From NCBI GenBank assembly GCA_034435615.1, contig DAOTWZ010000075.1, forward strand, positions 1 to 24,090: a DNA stretch of 24,090 bases, given 5' to 3'. This document shows, in pieces, positions 7,811 to 15,374 of the stretch. This stretch comes from H17-190 sp034435615. Its GTDB lineage: Bacteria; Chloroflexota; Dehalococcoidia; SM23-28-2; HRBIN24. The position numbers and the translations under genes are program-made. The notes beneath the pieces are model-generated. The model worked only from the letters and a program-made list of their open reading frames with translations, was not told the DNA's origin and did not search any database. Numbering within the stretch: position 1 is the stretch's first letter; each line of letters starts with the position of its first letter.

Positions 7811-8038
7811 ATGCCCAAGCGCCTCAAGAGCACCGAGGAGATACGCCGCCTCTCCGATGAGGAGCTGGCCAGGGAGCTGGAGGAGTCCTACCAGCGGCTC
7901 CTCACCCTGCGGCTACAGAAAGAGACGCGTCAGCTCACCAACCACCGTGAGCTGGTGAAGGTGCGGCGTCACATCGCCCGCCTGAAGACCGTGCAGCGGG
8001 AACGGGAGCTGGCCCGAGCGAGGTCTGGACAGCCATGA
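7811..8038 (+). CDS. rpmC: 50S ribosomal protein L29
   Basis: L29 is a small two-helix protein near the tunnel exit beside L23. The 75-residue product is slightly longer than the usual 63-70. The first helix holds STEEIRRLSDEELARELEES, then LLTLRLQKETRQL, and the second helix is the family NHRELVKVRRHIARLKTV. The end is basic. The start follows rplP by 3 nt. The stop overlaps the ATG of rpsQ (ATGA at 8035-8038). Confidence 0.94.
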   Translation: MPKRLKSTEEIRRLSDEELARELEESYQRLLTLRLQKETRQLTNHRELVKVRRHIARLKTVQRERELARARSGQP

Positions 8039-8451
8039 CCGAGGGCAACCGGCCATACGGCCGACGCAAGGTGCTGGAGGGCACCGTCGTCAGCGACAAG
8101 ATGCAGAAGACGGTGGTAGTGGCGGTGGAGCGGCTCACCCGCCACCCCCTCTACAAGAAGACCATCCGCCGCACCAAGAAGTACAAGGCGCACGATGAGG
8201 AGAACGCCTGCCGCGTGGGGGACCGGGTGCGCATCGTGGAGACGCGCCCTCTCTCCAAGACCAAGCGCTGGCGGGTGGTGGAGATACTCCTCCGTGGCCC
8301 CCAGATAGCGGTGCGCCCGGAGGAGGTGGAGCCGGAGGTGGAGGCGCCCACCGTTGCGGGGCCGCCGGCCGCCGAGGCAGCGCCCCCGGAAGAGGGCGGG
8401 CCGGTGGAGGAGCCCCCTGAGGAGGGCGCCCAGGAGGGGTCTCGGCCATGA
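8035..8451 (+). CDS. rpsQ: 30S ribosomal protein S17 with a 50-residue Glu/Pro-rich tail
   Basis: S17 is an OB-fold protein that binds 16S rRNA early in 30S assembly. Residues 1-88 are a normal S17, with VLEGTVVSDKMQKTVVVAVE, RHPLYKKTIRRTKKYKAHDE, VGDRVRIVETRPLSKTKRWR and VVEI. The family usually ends there, at about 80-90 residues. Here residues 89-138 (nt 8299-8448) continue as a low-complexity tail with 13 Glu and 12 Pro in 50 positions and no lysine. The frame is open and codon usage matches the rest of the operon. The start overlaps the rpmC stop and the stop overlaps the rplN start (ATGA at 8448-8451). The tail is probably disordered; its role is unknown. Confidence 0.95.
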   Translation: MTEGNRPYGRRKVLEGTVVSDKMQKTVVVAVERLTRHPLYKKTIRRTKKYKAHDEENACRVGDRVRIVETRPLSKTKRWRVVEILLRGPQIAVRPEEVEPEVEAPTVAGPPAAEAAPPEEGGPVEEPPEEGAQEGSRP

Positions 8452-8819
8452 TCCAGAACTACACCAGGCTCAAGGTGGCCGACAACTCCGGCGCCCGGGA
8501 GATCATGTGCTTCCGGGTGCTGGGCGGCTCCTCCCGACGCTACGCCGGGCTGGGGGACGTCATCGTCGCCTCGGTCAAGGACGCCGTGCCCAACGCCCCG
8601 GTGAAGAAGGGGGACGTGGTGCGGGCGGTGGTGGTGCGGGTGGCCAAGACCCACCGCCGCCGCGACGGCAGCTACATCAAGTTTGACGACAACGCCGCCG
8701 TCATCCTGGCCACCGACGGCCAGAACCCGCGGGGGACGCGTGTCTTCGGCCCCGTGGCCCGGGAGCTGCGGGAGAAGGGCTTCATGAAGATCATCTCGCT
8801 GGCACCGGAGGTCGTCTGA
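8448..8819 (+). CDS. rplN: 50S ribosomal protein L14
   Basis: L14 lies on the subunit interface, contributes to bridges B5 and B8, and is the target of the silencing factor RsfS. The 123-residue product has the expected length. It begins MIQNYTRLKVADNSGAREIMC and contains GDVIVASVKDAVPNAPVKKGDVVRAVVVR, FDDNAAVIL and GTRVFGPVARELRE. It ends KIISLAPEVV. The start overlaps the rpsQ stop by 4 nt, so no transcription break separates the S10 and spc blocks. Confidence 0.98.
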   Translation: MIQNYTRLKVADNSGAREIMCFRVLGGSSRRYAGLGDVIVASVKDAVPNAPVKKGDVVRAVVVRVAKTHRRRDGSYIKFDDNAAVILATDGQNPRGTRVFGPVARELREKGFMKIISLAPEVV

Positions 8820-8822
8820 GGG

Positions 8823-9137
8823 ATGGCCCAGAAGGTGAGACGGGAGGACCGCGTCCTGGTGCTGCGGGGGCGGGACCGGGGCAAGACCGGCGTGGTCCGG
8901 CAGGTGCTGCCCAAGATGCAGGCCGTGGTGGTGGAAGGGGTGAACGTGGTCAAACGTCACCTGCGGGCCACCCCCCAGCGGCCGGGCGGTATCGTGGAGC
9001 GGGAGTCGCCCATACACTGGTCCAAGGTGAAGGTGGTCTGCCCCGCCTGCCAGCGGCCCACGCGGGTGGGCTTCCGGACCCTGGAAGACGGGCGAAAAGT
9101 CCGTTATTGTAAAAAATGTGACGCCAACATAGACTGA
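8823..9137 (+). CDS. rplX: 50S ribosomal protein L24, zinc-finger form
   Basis: L24 starts 50S assembly by binding domain I of 23S rRNA and sits at the tunnel exit. The 104-residue product has the KOW segment KVRREDRVLVLRGRDRGKTG at the start, then KMQAVVVEGVNVVKRH. Its C-terminal half holds two Cys pairs, C73/C76 (CPAC) and C96/C99 (CKKC), which together form a zinc-ribbon-like site. This form is known in several bacterial phyla. The codons for residues 91-99 (nt 9093-9119) are unusually A/T-rich for this window. Confidence 0.96.
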   Translation: MAQKVRREDRVLVLRGRDRGKTGVVRQVLPKMQAVVVEGVNVVKRHLRATPQRPGGIVERESPIHWSKVKVVCPACQRPTRVGFRTLEDGRKVRYCKKCDANID

Positions 9138-9142
9138 GGCCC

Positions 9143-9700
9143 ATGGTCACCAGGGTAGAGCCCAGACTGAAAGCCTACTACCGCGAAGAGGTAGTGCCGG
9201 CCCTCATGCGGGAGTTCGGCTACCGCAACATCATGGAGGTGCCGGGACTGGAGAAGATCTCAATCAACATCGGCCTGGGCGAGGCGGTAGCCAACCCCAA
9301 GGCGCTGGAGGCTGCCTCCGCTGACCTGGCCGCCATCACCGGGCAGCGGCCGGTGGTGACGCGGGCCAGGAAGTCCATCGCCAACTTCAAGGTGAGGAAG
9401 GGGATGCCCATCGGCCTCATGGTGACCCTGCGGGGCGACCGCATGTGGGAGTTCCTGGACCGGCTGCTGAACGCCGTCCTGCCCCGCATACGGGACTTCC
9501 AGGGGGTGCCCACGGACTCCTTCGATGGCCGGGGCAACTACTCCCTGGGCATCCGGGAGCAGGTCATCTTCCCCGAGATCGAGTACGACAAGATAGACCG
9601 GGTGCGGGGGCTGCAGGTAAACATCATCACCACCGCCCGCACCGATGAGGAGGCCAAGCGGCTCCTGGAGCTCCTGGGGATGCCCTTCGCCAGGAGGTAG
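9143..9700 (+). CDS. rplE: 50S ribosomal protein L5
   Basis: L5 binds 5S rRNA in the central protuberance and contacts P-site tRNA. The 185-residue product is close to the usual 179-187. It has LKAYYREEVVPALMREFGYRNIMEVP, EKISINIGLGEA, GQRPVVTRARKSIANFKVRKGMPIG and the C-terminal FPEIEYDKIDRVRGLQVNI with TARTDEEAKRLLELLGMPF. The ATG lies 5 nt after rplX, within the usual L24-L5-S14 order. Confidence 0.98.
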   Translation: MVTRVEPRLKAYYREEVVPALMREFGYRNIMEVPGLEKISINIGLGEAVANPKALEAASADLAAITGQRPVVTRARKSIANFKVRKGMPIGLMVTLRGDRMWEFLDRLLNAVLPRIRDFQGVPTDSFDGRGNYSLGIREQVIFPEIEYDKIDRVRGLQVNIITTARTDEEAKRLLELLGMPFARR

Positions 9701-9712
9701 GAGGAGGAGAGG

Positions 9713-9901
9713 TTGACCAGGAAGGCGCTCTTCGTCAAGACCTTCATGAAGAAGCCCAAGTTCCCGGTGCGGCACCGCAACCGCTGCCGCAACTGCGGGC
9801 GCCCCCGCGCCTACATTCGCATGTTCGGCCTCTGCCGCATATGCTTCCGGAGGCTGGCCCATGAGGGGCAACTCCCAGGAGTACGGAAGGCGAGCTGGTA
9901 A
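9713..9901 (+). CDS. rpsN: 30S ribosomal protein S14, zinc-binding short form
   Basis: S14 completes the 30S head near the decoding region. The 62-residue product is the short zinc form (often called type Z, rpsZ). It has cysteines at 25, 28, 41 and 44 in a CxxC...CxxC pattern, with HRNRCRNCGRPRAY and RICFRRLAHEGQLPGVRKASW. The start is TTG at 9713, supported by the strong purine run GGAGGAGAGG at 9701-9711 and by agreement with family N-termini. It is 12 nt after rplE. Confidence 0.96.
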   Translation: MTRKALFVKTFMKKPKFPVRHRNRCRNCGRPRAYIRMFGLCRICFRRLAHEGQLPGVRKASW

Positions 9902-9907
9902 CCGGCC

Positions 9908-10303
9908 ATGATGACGGACCCCATCGCCGACATGCTGACCCGCATACGGAACGCCATCATGGCCCGGCACGACTACACCGACGTGCCGGCCTCCCGGCTC
10001 AAGCTGGACATCGCCCAGGTGCTCAAGAAGGAGGGCTTCATCCGCGGCTACGAGGTGAGAGGGGAGGGCCCCAAGAAGGTGCTGCGCATCCACCTGGCCT
10101 ACACGGACCGGGGCGAGCCCCTCATCGCCGGCCTGCAGCGGGTCAGCAAGCCCGGGCTGCGGGTCTACGTGAAGCGGAAGGAGATACCCCGGGTCTACGG
10201 CGGCCTGGGCGTGGCCATCCTCTCCACCCCCGCCGGAGTGATGACTGGGCAGGAGGCCTGGCGCCGTAACCTGGGGGGAGAGCTCCTGTGTTACATCTGG
10301 TGA
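9908..10303 (+). CDS. rpsH: 30S ribosomal protein S8
   Basis: S8 binds the central domain of 16S rRNA; in E. coli it is the translational repressor of the spc operon. The 131-residue product has MTDPIADMLTRIRNA at the N-terminus, VPASRLKLDIAQVLKKEGFI, RVSKPGLRVY and the C-terminal GLGVAILSTPAGVMTGQEA. It ends RRNLGGELLCYIW. Two adjacent ATG codons at 9908 and 9911 are both possible starts, and the second fits the family N-terminus equally well. The ribosome site is weak. Confidence 0.97.
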   Translation: MMTDPIADMLTRIRNAIMARHDYTDVPASRLKLDIAQVLKKEGFIRGYEVRGEGPKKVLRIHLAYTDRGEPLIAGLQRVSKPGLRVYVKRKEIPRVYGGLGVAILSTPAGVMTGQEAWRRNLGGELLCYIW

Positions 10304-10317
10304 GGGCGTGAACTGAC

Positions 10318-10860
10318 ATGTCGCGCATAGGACGTCGGCCGGTGCCCATACCCAGCGGCGTCGAGGTGCGGTTGGAGGGGCGGCGCATCACCGTGCGCGG
10401 CCCCAAGGGGGAGCTGGCCTGGGAGAGGGACCCCGCCATCCAGGTTGAGGTGACGGACGGCCAGCTCGTCGTCCGCCGCCCCAACGACGAGCCCCGCTAC
10501 CGCGCCCTGCACGGCCTCACCCGCGCCCTCATCAACAACATGGTCACCGGCGTCAGCCAGGGCTTCGAGAAGCGGCTGGAGCTGGTGGGCGTGGGCTACC
10601 GGGCGCAGATGCAGGGAAACAAGCTCCTCCTCAACGTGGGCTACTCCCGCCCCGTGGAGATAGAGCCCCCGCCGGGGGTGGAGATCCAGGTGGAGGGGAC
10701 CACCCAGGTGGTGGTGCGGGGCATAGACAAGCAGTTGGTGGGGCAGGTGGCGGCCAACATCAGAGCGGTGCGGCCGCCGGAGCCCTACAAGGGCAAGGGG
10801 ATCCGCTACGTGGGCGAGCAGATACGTCGCAAGGCGGGCAAGGGCGCCAAGGGCCGCTAG
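10318..10860 (+). CDS. rplF: 50S ribosomal protein L6
   Basis: L6 lies near the factor-binding site by the sarcin-ricin loop. The 180-residue product has two copies of the L6 fold. It begins MSRIGRRPVPIPSGVEV, with VRGPKGELAWE next, then HGLTRALINNMVTGVSQGFEK and GVGYRAQMQGNKLLLNVGYS. The C-terminal signature PEPYKGKGIRYVGEQIRRKAGKGAK is complete. It lies 14 nt after rpsH. Confidence 0.98.
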   Translation: MSRIGRRPVPIPSGVEVRLEGRRITVRGPKGELAWERDPAIQVEVTDGQLVVRRPNDEPRYRALHGLTRALINNMVTGVSQGFEKRLELVGVGYRAQMQGNKLLLNVGYSRPVEIEPPPGVEIQVEGTTQVVVRGIDKQLVGQVAANIRAVRPPEPYKGKGIRYVGEQIRRKAGKGAKGR

Positions 10861-10892
10861 GCCGGCGCTGGACGAGGTGAGGTCACCGAGAG

Positions 10893-11261
10893 ATGGCTAA
10901 GGTCAAGACCGCCCGGGAGGCCCGTATCCGCCGCCACCGGCGCATACGAAAGCGCATCCAGGGGACGCCGGAGCGGCCCCGTCTGGCCGTCTTCCGTAGC
11001 CTGAACCACATCTACGCCCAGGTGATAGACGACACCAGGGGCCACACCCTGGTCGCCGCCTCGGACCTGGAGCCGGCGCTGCGGGAGCAGCGGGCCGGCA
11101 AGACGAAGGTGGAGATAGCCTCCCTGGTGGGGGAGACGCTGGCCCGGCGGGCCCTGGAGAAGGGGATAACCCGCGTCGTCTTCGACCGCGGCGGCTTCAA
11201 GTACCACGGCCGCGTCAAGGCCCTGGCGGAGGCCGCCCGCCAGGCGGGGCTCCAGTTCTGA
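10893..11261 (+). CDS. rplR: 50S ribosomal protein L18
   Basis: L18 binds 5S rRNA together with L5 and attaches it to the large subunit. The 122-residue product shows an Arg/Lys-rich N-terminus, IRKRIQGTPERPRLAVFRSLNHIYAQVIDD, then GHTLVAASDLEP and a C-terminal FDRGGFKYHGRVKALAEAARQAGLQF, all diagnostic. The 32-nt gap after rplF holds only the ribosome site (GAGGTGAGG). Neighbours are in the canonical spc order. Confidence 0.97.
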   Translation: MAKVKTAREARIRRHRRIRKRIQGTPERPRLAVFRSLNHIYAQVIDDTRGHTLVAASDLEPALREQRAGKTKVEIASLVGETLARRALEKGITRVVFDRGGFKYHGRVKALAEAARQAGLQF

Positions 11262-11301
11262 GGGCGGGGCGACCCGGCCCGGGAAGCAGCAGGGTGAGAC
11301 G

Positions 11302-11835
11302 ATGTCAGTGCCGCTGAAGTACATAGCAGACCGCCGCCGGGTGGTCAGGGAGACCGCCGACCTGAACCTGCAGGAGAGGGCGGTGGCCATAAACCGCGTG
11401 GCCAAGATGATGGCGGGAGGACGCCGCTTCCACTTCACGGCCCTGGTGGTGGTGGGGGACGGACAGGGACACGTGGGGGCCGCCCTGGGCAAGGCCACCG
11501 AGGTCCCGGAGGCGATCCGCAAGGCCTCTACCCTGGCCCGCAAATACTTGATACGGGTCCCCCTGGTGAACGGCACGGTGCCCCACCCCCTGGTGGTCAA
11601 GTACGGCGCCTCGCGGGTCCTCATCAAGCCCGCCCCGCCGGGGACGGGGCTCATCGCTGGGGGCGCCATGCGGCCAGTCCTGGAGCTGGCGGGGGTGCGG
11701 GACGCCGTCTGCAAGGCCCTGGGGAGCACCAATCCCGTCAACCTGGTGAAGGCCACCATCTACGCCCTCTCCCAGATCAAAGAGAAGGAAGAGGTGCGCC
11801 AGCAGCGGGAGCGCGTGGCCAAGGAGGCTACCTAG
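11302..11835 (+). CDS. rpsE: 30S ribosomal protein S5
   Basis: S5 contributes to decoding accuracy and to the mRNA entry site. The 177-residue product has the dsRBD-like N-terminal part LQERAVAINRVAKMMAGGRRFHFTALVVVGDGQGHVG. It continues with ALGKATEVPEAIRKA and the C-terminal GTGLIAGGAMRPVLELAGVRD, then GSTNPVNLVKATIYAL. The start has AGGGTGAGA just upstream. The 40-nt gap from rplR is one of the longer ones in the run and holds a G/C-rich stretch without a clear hairpin. Confidence 0.97.
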   Translation: MSVPLKYIADRRRVVRETADLNLQERAVAINRVAKMMAGGRRFHFTALVVVGDGQGHVGAALGKATEVPEAIRKASTLARKYLIRVPLVNGTVPHPLVVKYGASRVLIKPAPPGTGLIAGGAMRPVLELAGVRDAVCKALGSTNPVNLVKATIYALSQIKEKEEVRQQRERVAKEAT

Positions 11836-11837
11836 CC

Positions 11838-12023
11838 ATGGGCAGGCTGCGGGTGACCTGGCGCAAGAGCGCCATCGGCTACTCGGAGGACCAGAAGCAG
11901 ACCATCCGCGCCCTGGGCCTCAAGCGGCTGGGGCAGGTGGTGGAGCACGAGGACACCCCGGCCATCCGGGGGATGGTCTTCAAGGTGCGCCACCTGGTCC
12001 AGGTGGAGGAGGTCCCGGGCTAA
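11838..12023 (+). CDS. rpmD: 50S ribosomal protein L30
   Basis: L30 is a small peripheral 50S protein, present in most but not all bacteria. The 61-residue product matches the family throughout: LRVTWRKSAIGYSEDQKQTIRALGLKRLGQVVEHEDTPAIRGMVFKVRHLVQVEEV. The ATG follows the rpsE stop by 2 nt, so translation is probably coupled. The position between S5 and L15 is the standard one. Confidence 0.97.
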   Translation: MGRLRVTWRKSAIGYSEDQKQTIRALGLKRLGQVVEHEDTPAIRGMVFKVRHLVQVEEVPG

Positions 12024-12057
12024 GCGGCCCCCACCCGGCGAGAAGGGAGCGAGAGCG

Positions 12058-12519
12058 ATGCAGGCCCACGAGCTGAGACCGCCCAGGGGCGCCAGGCACC
12101 GGCGCAAGCGGGTGGGCCGCGGCGACGCCAGCGGCCACGGCAGCTACTCCGGCCGCGGTATCAAGGGGCAGAAGGCCCGCAGCGGCCGCGGCGTCTCCCC
12201 CTGGTTCGAGGGCGGCCAGACTCGCCTGGTGAAGCGCCTGCCCCACAAGCGGGGCTTCGTCAACGTCTTCCGCACCGAGTACGCCATCGTCAACGTGGGA
12301 GAGCTCAACCGCTTCCCGGCCGGCACAGAGGTCACCCCCGAACTGCTGCGAGAACAGCGCTTGCTAGAGGACGACCGGCGCCCCCTCAAGGTCCTGGGCG
12401 ACGGCGAGCTGCGGGTCCCCCTCACCGTCCACGCCCATAAGTTCAGCGCCAGCGCCCGCGAGAAGATAGAGGCCGCCGGGGGCAGGGCTGTGGAGGTGCA
12501 GGGTGGCCGCAACGGCTAG
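12058..12519 (+). CDS. rplO: 50S ribosomal protein L15
   Basis: L15 is a late-binding 50S protein that contacts many parts of 23S rRNA. The 153-residue product begins MQAHELRPPRGARHRRKRVGRG and has GHGSYSGRGIKGQKARSGRG and PWFEGGQTRLVKRLPHKRGF, the basic extended arm. The globular C-terminus includes HKFSASAREKIEAAGGRAVEV. GAAGGGAG before the ATG is the ribosome site. The last 17 nt overlap the start of secY, as often seen for this pair. Confidence 0.97.
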   Translation: MQAHELRPPRGARHRRKRVGRGDASGHGSYSGRGIKGQKARSGRGVSPWFEGGQTRLVKRLPHKRGFVNVFRTEYAIVNVGELNRFPAGTEVTPELLREQRLLEDDRRPLKVLGDGELRVPLTVHAHKFSASAREKIEAAGGRAVEVQGGRNG

Positions 12520-13867
12520 GGCACAGCGTCAGCCCCAACTCCTGCGAGCGGCCGTCGCCGCCATCGTCCAGCAGCCGGAGCTCCGCCAGCGGCTCCTCTT
12601 CGTCTTCGCCATGCTGGTGGTCTTCCGCTTCGTCTCCAACCTGCCGGTGCCGGGCGTGGACCCGGCCGTCCTGCGGGAGATCTTCCAGACCAATGCCGTG
12701 CTGGGCTTCCTGAACCTCTTCTCCGGCGGCGCCCTGCGCAACATGAGCGTGGCCGCCATGGGGGTCTACCCCTACGTGACGGCTGCCATCGTCATGCAGC
12801 TCATGGTGCCGCTGGTGCCCACCCTGCGCTCGCTGGCCCAGGAGGGGGAGTACGGGCGGCGGCAGATCGAGATCTACACCCACTGGCTGACGGTGCCCAT
12901 GGCCTTCCTCCAGGGCTACGGGCAGCTCATCCTCATCCAGAGCCTGGTGCCCGGCAGTATCAGCGTGGGCTTCACCGGGGATACAGCGCTCCGCACCCTG
13001 ACCATCCTCATCACTATGACGGCGGGCACCATGTTCCTGGTCTGGCTGGGGGAGCTCATCACGGAGAAGGGGATAGGAAACGGCATCTCCATCATCATCT
13101 TCTCGGGGATAGTGGCCGGCATCCCGGAGTATGTGGGCGTGGGGCTGTTCACGGGGGTGGGGGCTACCCTGGTCTCCACTGCCCTGCTGGCAGCCTTCAC
13201 GCTGGGGCTGGTCTACCTCATCGTCTACTTCCAGGAGGCGCAGCGACGGGTGCCGGTGCAGTACTCCCGCAGCGTCTTCCGGGGCGGCCGCATGTACCGG
13301 CAGTCCGGCCAGACCCATATACCGTTGCGGGTCAACTCGGTGGGGATGATACCCCTGATCTTCGCCTACTCCATGGTGCTGCTCCCCTCCTACGTGGGGC
13401 AGGTGCTGGCCCAGAACAATAACGATGTCATAGCCACCCTGGGGCGGTGGGCGCAGAACGTCTTCACGCCGGGGAATCCCTTCTACTGGGTCCTCCTCTT
13501 CGTCAGCGTGGTGCTTTTCACCTTCTTCTACACAGTGGTGCTCTTCCAGCAGCAGAACCTGGCCGAGAACCTGCAGCGTCAGGGAGGCTTCATACCGGGG
13601 ATAAGGCCAGGCCGGCCCACTCAGGAATACATCAATCAGGTGCTGATGCGCATCACCTGGGCGGGGGCCCTCTTCCTGGGCTTCGTGGCGGTGGCCCCGT
13701 ACCTGGCCTCGCTCCTCTTCGGGACGAACCTGAACCTGCAGGGGCAATCCGTGGCCTTCGGCGTCACCGCTAGCGGCCTCATCATCGTCGTCGGTGTCGT
13801 CCTGGACACGATGCGACAGATCGAGGCGCAGGTGCTGATGCGCCAGTACGAAGGCTTCATCCGCTAG
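12503..13867 (+). CDS. secY: Protein translocase subunit SecY
   Basis: SecY is the channel of the SecYEG translocon in the inner membrane. The 454-residue length fits, with about ten hydrophobic segments. The N-terminal part has RLLFVFAMLVVFRFVSNLPVPGVD, then the TM2a/2b region FLNLFSGGALRNMSVAAMGVYPYVTAAIV. TM5 lies near AAFTLGLVYLIVYF, followed by a cytosolic loop with QRRVPVQYSR. The loop GGFIPGIRPGRPTQEYI is diagnostic. The C-terminus MRQYEGFIR is typical. The start is GTG at 12503, inside rplO, and this codon gives the family-like N-terminus. Confidence 0.98.
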   Translation: MAATARAQRQPQLLRAAVAAIVQQPELRQRLLFVFAMLVVFRFVSNLPVPGVDPAVLREIFQTNAVLGFLNLFSGGALRNMSVAAMGVYPYVTAAIVMQLMVPLVPTLRSLAQEGEYGRRQIEIYTHWLTVPMAFLQGYGQLILIQSLVPGSISVGFTGDTALRTLTILITMTAGTMFLVWLGELITEKGIGNGISIIIFSGIVAGIPEYVGVGLFTGVGATLVSTALLAAFTLGLVYLIVYFQEAQRRVPVQYSRSVFRGGRMYRQSGQTHIPLRVNSVGMIPLIFAYSMVLLPSYVGQVLAQNNNDVIATLGRWAQNVFTPGNPFYWVLLFVSVVLFTFFYTVVLFQQQNLAENLQRQGGFIPGIRPGRPTQEYINQVLMRITWAGALFLGFVAVAPYLASLLFGTNLNLQGQSVAFGVTASGLIIVVGVVLDTMRQIEAQVLMRQYEGFIR

Positions 13868-13878
13868 GAGGGTCGTCG

Positions 13879-14535
13879 GTGTACGTGGTGCTGCTGGGCC
13901 TCCCCGGAGCGGGCAAGGGGACGCAGGCCGCCTACCTCTCCCAGCATCTGGGGCTGGCCCACATAACGACAGGCGAGCTGTTCCGCGAGCACATACGGCA
14001 GGGGACGGAGCTGGGAGAGCGGGCGCGGCCCTACGTGGAGTCCGGCCAGCTCGTCCCCGACGAGATCACCATCGCCATGCTCCTGGAGCGGCTGTCGGCG
14101 CCGGACGCGGCGCGGGGGGCGCTCCTGGACGGCTTCCCCCGCACCCTCAACCAGGCGCGCGCCCTGGACGAGGCGCTGGCCCGGCGGGGGGCCGGGATAG
14201 ACATCGCCGTCTATCTGGAGGTCTCCCAGGAGGAGCTGGTGCGGCGCCTCTCCGGGCGCTGGAACTGTCGCCAGTGCGGCGCTGTCTATCACGAGGTCTT
14301 CTCGCCGCCCCGGCGCTCCGGCGTGTGCGACCGCTGCGGCGGCGAACTCTACCAGCGGGAGGACGACCGGCCGGACGTGGTGCGCCGCCGCCTGGAGGTG
14401 AACCTGCAGCAGCTCCAGGAGCTGTTGGACTACTACGAGCGGCAGGGGAAGCTGGTGCGGGTGAACGGCGAGCAATCGGTGGAGGGCGTGCGGGACGCCC
14501 TGCTGGCGGCGCTGGGCGCGGCGCGGGGGAGGTGA
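13879..14535 (+). CDS. adk: Adenylate kinase, zinc-LID type
   Basis: Adk converts ATP plus AMP to two ADP in the cytosol. The 218-residue product has the P-loop GLPGAGKGT at 7-15, TTGELFREHI in the AMP-binding region and LLDGFPRTLNQA at about 82-93. Its LID domain has a zinc site with C130, C133, C150 and C153. A zinc-binding LID is common in Gram-positives and thermophiles and absent in enterics. The GTG start at 13879 gives the expected N-terminus; GGAGGG at 13867-13872 is the ribosome site. Placement between secY and map is widely conserved. Confidence 0.97.
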   Translation: MYVVLLGLPGAGKGTQAAYLSQHLGLAHITTGELFREHIRQGTELGERARPYVESGQLVPDEITIAMLLERLSAPDAARGALLDGFPRTLNQARALDEALARRGAGIDIAVYLEVSQEELVRRLSGRWNCRQCGAVYHEVFSPPRRSGVCDRCGGELYQREDDRPDVVRRRLEVNLQQLQELLDYYERQGKLVRVNGEQSVEGVRDALLAALGAARGR

Positions 14536-14544
14536 GGAGGGGCC

Positions 14545-15294
14545 TTGCCCATAGTCATCAAGACCGAGGACGAGATCGCCATCATGCGGGAGGCGGGCCG
14601 CCACGTGGCGGAGGTGCTGCAGATTCTGGCGCGGAGCGTCCGCCCCGGCGTGGTGGAGAAGGAGCTGGACGAGATAGTGCGCAGGGAGTTCGCCCGGCGG
14701 GGCGTGGTCCCCACCTTCCTGGGCTACCATGGCTACCCGGCCACCGTCTGTGTCTCCGTCAACGATGAGATAGTCCACGGCATCCCCGGAGACCGCCCCT
14801 TCCAGGAAGGGGACGTGGTGAGCATAGACCTGGGCTGCACCTACAAGGGCTTCGTGGCGGACTCCGCCATCACCATCGGCGTGGGGCGCATCACGCCGGA
14901 GGCGGAACGCCTCATCCGGGTGACGGAGGAGGCGCTCTGGCGGGGCATCCGGGCGGCCCGAGCGGGCAACCGGGTGGGCGCCATCGGCCACGCTATACAG
15001 AGCTTCGTGGAGGCGCAGGGGTTCTCGGTAGTGCGGGAGTATGTGGGCCACGGGGTGGGCCGCCAGATGCACGAGGACCCGCAGGTGCCCAACTACGGCC
15101 CGCCGGACTGGGGGCCGGTGCTGCGGGTGGGTATGGTGCTGGCCATAGAGCCCATGGTGAACATGGGCGACTGGCGGACCAAGCGCGACCCGGACCGCTG
15201 GACGGTGCGCACCGTGGACGGAAGCCTCTCCGCCCACTTCGAGCACACCATCGCTGTGACGGAGGGGGAGCCCCTGGTGCTCACCCTGCCCTGA
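14545..15294 (+). CDS. map: Methionine aminopeptidase, type I
   Basis: Map removes the N-terminal methionine from nascent proteins with small second residues. The 249-residue product is the short type Ia form without an N-terminal extension. The metal ligands are all present: D95, D106, H169, E202 and E233, with H78 as the conserved substrate-side histidine. The context blocks are SIDLGCTYKGFVADSA, GHGVGRQMHEDPQVPNYG and AIEPMVNMG. TTG at 14545 is the start, after GAGGAGGGG at 14535-14543, and it gives MPIVIKTEDEIAIMREAG, which matches the family. It follows adk by 9 nt. Confidence 0.97.
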   Translation: MPIVIKTEDEIAIMREAGRHVAEVLQILARSVRPGVVEKELDEIVRREFARRGVVPTFLGYHGYPATVCVSVNDEIVHGIPGDRPFQEGDVVSIDLGCTYKGFVADSAITIGVGRITPEAERLIRVTEEALWRGIRAARAGNRVGAIGHAIQSFVEAQGFSVVREYVGHGVGRQMHEDPQVPNYGPPDWGPVLRVGMVLAIEPMVNMGDWRTKRDPDRWTVRTVDGSLSAHFEHTIAVTEGEPLVLTLP

Positions 15295-15298
15295 GCCG

Positions 15299-15374
15299 GT
15301 ATAATGGTATGTTGGCTGCCTGCTCGTGCTCACGCGCCCTGGGCCCGGCAGGGAGGCCCGGGCGAGTATAATGG
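15299..15374 (+). promoter_or_regulatory. Two TATAAT boxes and a hairpin between map and infA (candidate internal promoter region)
   Basis: The 133-nt gap 15295-15427 is the longest inside the superoperon. A perfect TATAAT occurs at 15300-15305 and again at 15367-15372, each inside the 9-mer GTATAATGG. Neither has a good -35 box at 16-18 nt nor a TGn extension. Between them, CGCCC-T-GGGCC (15335-15345) pairs with GGCCCGGGCG (15355-15364), leaving a 9-nt loop and one bulged T. The hairpin ends 2 nt before the second TATAAT. The second box would start RNA about 48 nt before infA. An internal promoter is likely but not proven. Confidence 0.45.

Noticed and set aside
9108..9120. Possible programmed frameshift at the A6 run in rplX
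   Set aside because: The codon frame (TGT AAA AAA TGT) does not fit a -1 slippery heptamer of the XXXYYYZ kind, and the zero frame completes a normal L24.
12443..15333. Two long minus-strand open frames opposite secY and adk-map
   Set aside because: Composition follows the opposite strand's third-position bias; the plus-strand genes are unambiguous.
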